A stretch of DNA of 64,000 nucleotides from Pseudoips prasinana (taxonomy: Eukaryota > Arthropoda > Insecta > Lepidoptera > Nolidae), in the NCBI GenBank assembly GCA_951640165.1, contig OX621252.1, positions 27,549,934-27,613,933 on the forward strand. Reading direction: 5' to 3'. A model generated the notes under the pieces. It did not search any database, had not been told where the DNA came from, and saw only the letters and a list, made by a program, of their open reading frames with translations. Below, in pieces: positions 62,735 to 64,000 of this stretch. The first letter of the stretch is position 1. The number at the start of each line of letters is the position of its first letter. Made by a program: the position numbers and the translations under genes.

Positions 62735-62930
62735 TTTAATAGATCATCGTCATGTCAGCCAAAGTACGTCTACTGCTGGACAAAAGCTTCCCAAAAAAGT
62801 AATGAGGTGATATGCCATAAGCGTTCCGCTTGCCAGACGGGTTGGCGATTGCAGTTTGATGATTATAGTTCAAAGACTACTACTACTAGGTATTCCGTCG
62901 GTCGATTTCTACCCCCCACGGTATGAGATG
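62735..62930 (-). mobile_element. RTE-derived short element
   Basis: Antisense tail CATCGTCATGTCAGCCAAAG, TACTGCTGGACAAAAGCTTC, then leader GCTTGCCAGACGGGTTGGCG and ACCCCCCACGGTATGAGATG. Confidence 0.85.
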
Positions 62931-62934
62931 CTAG

Positions 62935-63382
62935 CTTGTATTAAGTTGTTGTCAAAAAGATTATGTTTAGGTTTAATTATCAAAAATTACTTTAATCAAA
63001 AAACAAGCTCAATATCAAACTGAGTCAAAATGTGTAAATTATTATAGTTTCTTACGTAAACAGTAAAATCATTTTAGTTACCAAATGTACTGTTACAAAA
63101 AAGGTGTTTCGAGCTTCTTGCACCAAATATCCAACACCTGCACCTGAAATACAGAGCAGGATTTTTGTGTACGATGGCTCGCCAATCCTAATCCCAGGTA
63201 AATTACGTTGCTCACTAGTAGGTACATTGTTTACGTGCAATAAGTCCAGGAAATGTAATATTGCTGTAACGATTGCTGTAAGTTTTACAGCTTTGCTGAG
63301 TGAGCACAGATTTTACCGATGAAAAGGTAGAATAAAGTACTCAAAAATTCCTTTTTTACTGTGTCTACTTATATCCTGGGAC
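62935..63382. other. LINE F scrap, then nothing recognised
   Basis: TTGTATTAAGTTGTTGTCAA and GATTATGTTTAGGTTTAATT at 62937-62985 match family F (11360-11410). The rest to 63382 has short overlapping open frames without family motifs. Confidence 0.5.
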
Positions 63383-63715
63383 ATTATTGACGGGCCTGTT
63401 TGTGTGGTTGGTTGTTTGCTTTTTACTTGTTCGATTCCCATCCAAGACAGATATTTGTGTGTATGACCATGTCTCGTTTGTCCTGAGTCTAGGTGTAATT
63501 ACCTATATAAGTATGTATTTAAAAAATAAAAGTAGTATATCAGTTATATGGTTTCCAAAGTACAAGTTCTGCTTAGTTGGGATCAGATGGCCGTGTGTAA
63601 ATAATGTCCCAAGATATTATTATTTATTAACACACGGCCATCTGATACTAAACTAAGCAAAACTTATACTGTGGAAACCGGATAACTAATATACTACATA
63701 AACTACATTTTTTGT
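63383..63715 (+). mobile_element. Two SINE C copies, tail to tail
   Basis: A complete plus-strand copy (box B-like TTGTTCGATTCCC, tail CCGTGTGTAAATAATGTCCC, to about 63610) is followed from 63632 by an inverted, head-less copy (CACACGGCCATCTGATACTA to CCGGATAACTAATATAC). Confidence 0.88.
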
Positions 63716-63747
63716 ACTTAACATATAATATTTAGTATTTATAATAA

Positions 63748-64000
63748 ATACTTTTGATAAGATTTAATAATGATCATTACTCACAACCAAGTAACTTAGG
63801 AAATAAAAATTCACTAGCTCTACCGACATCAAAGCTATCTATATTTCATTCTGGGCCCTATGTAATGTGTATTAAGATATATAACAAAAAAAAACAACAA
63901 CTAAAAGAAATATCCAGCTTCAATATATTCAAGAATAAATTAAAAAAATACTTAACCCAAAAATGTTATTACAGTATAAAAGAGTTTTTCGAGGACAGAA
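63748..64000 (+). pseudogene. LINE ORF2 C-terminus, runs off the window
   Basis: The frame is open from 63748 to the window end (84 codons). It includes NKNSLALPTSKLSIFHSGPY, VMCIKIYNKKKQQLKEISSF and FKNKLKKYLTQKCYYSIKEF. The LxLPxxxLxIFxxGP, KIYN and FKNKLKxYL-x-YYSIxEF blocks are the C-terminal end of jockey/CR1-group non-LTR reverse transcriptases. No start is expected, because the fragment is 5'-truncated against the SINE on its left. The sequence beyond 64000 should contain the stop and tail. This is a separate lineage from the CR1-like copy at 51.8-55.6 kb. Confidence 0.8.

Overview
The window looks like a piece of a lepidopteran (moth or butterfly) nuclear genome. It is AT-rich and intron-like, with no operons, no convincing host gene and almost no unique coding sequence. 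It is packed with element types known from Lepidoptera: tRNA-derived SINEs with recognisable box B motifs, small non-autonomous Helitrons with 5'-TC and 3'-hairpin-CTAG ends, RTE-type and jockey/CR1-group LINEs, a mariner transposon and several MITEs. Family assignments come from reading motifs, not from database searches; the species is not known.

Layout. 0-5 kb: SINEs, Helitron pieces, LINE C-terminal remnants, and a three-layer nest at 2998-3653. 5-7 kb: another LINE end and a six-unit minisatellite. 7.6-10.6 kb: a nearly full-length but decayed RTE retrotransposon on the minus strand. 10.8-20 kb: SINEs, LINE 3' ends, a long hairpin, and a SINE split by a MITE. 20.2-24 kb: a 3.7-kb element bounded by TTA target duplications and GC-rich termini, whose short relatives lie at 50.5 and 56.1 kb. 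24-25 kb: a SINE split by a LINE with an 11-bp target duplication. 25-28.5 kb: a MITE, a LINE end, a SINE and a tandem array of Helitron 5' portions. 28.5-37 kb: Helitrons, SINE mosaics and unannotated DNA. 37.5-38.1 kb: a MITE inserted in a MITE. 38.3-39.6 kb: a mariner with one in-frame stop codon. 40-50 kb: LINE tails and further nests. 51.4-55.6 kb: a jockey/CR1-group LINE with a 387-residue open reverse transcriptase region, interrupted by an 0.8-kb insert. 56-64 kb: MITEs, foldbacks, SINEs and a LINE fragment that runs off the end.

No genes work together here in a host pathway. The functional logic is that of mobile elements: RTE, CR1-like and mariner copies are sources of enzyme, while SINEs, MITEs, short Helitrons and RTE-derived short elements are dependants. 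Insertions inside insertions give a relative time order. The most informative observations are the nested sites with readable target duplications, the 3.7-kb element that contains its own MITE in three pieces, the Helitron tandem array, and the mariner one codon away from an open frame. The dense nesting would fit heterochromatin, a sex-limited chromosome or a piRNA-producing region, but that is inference.
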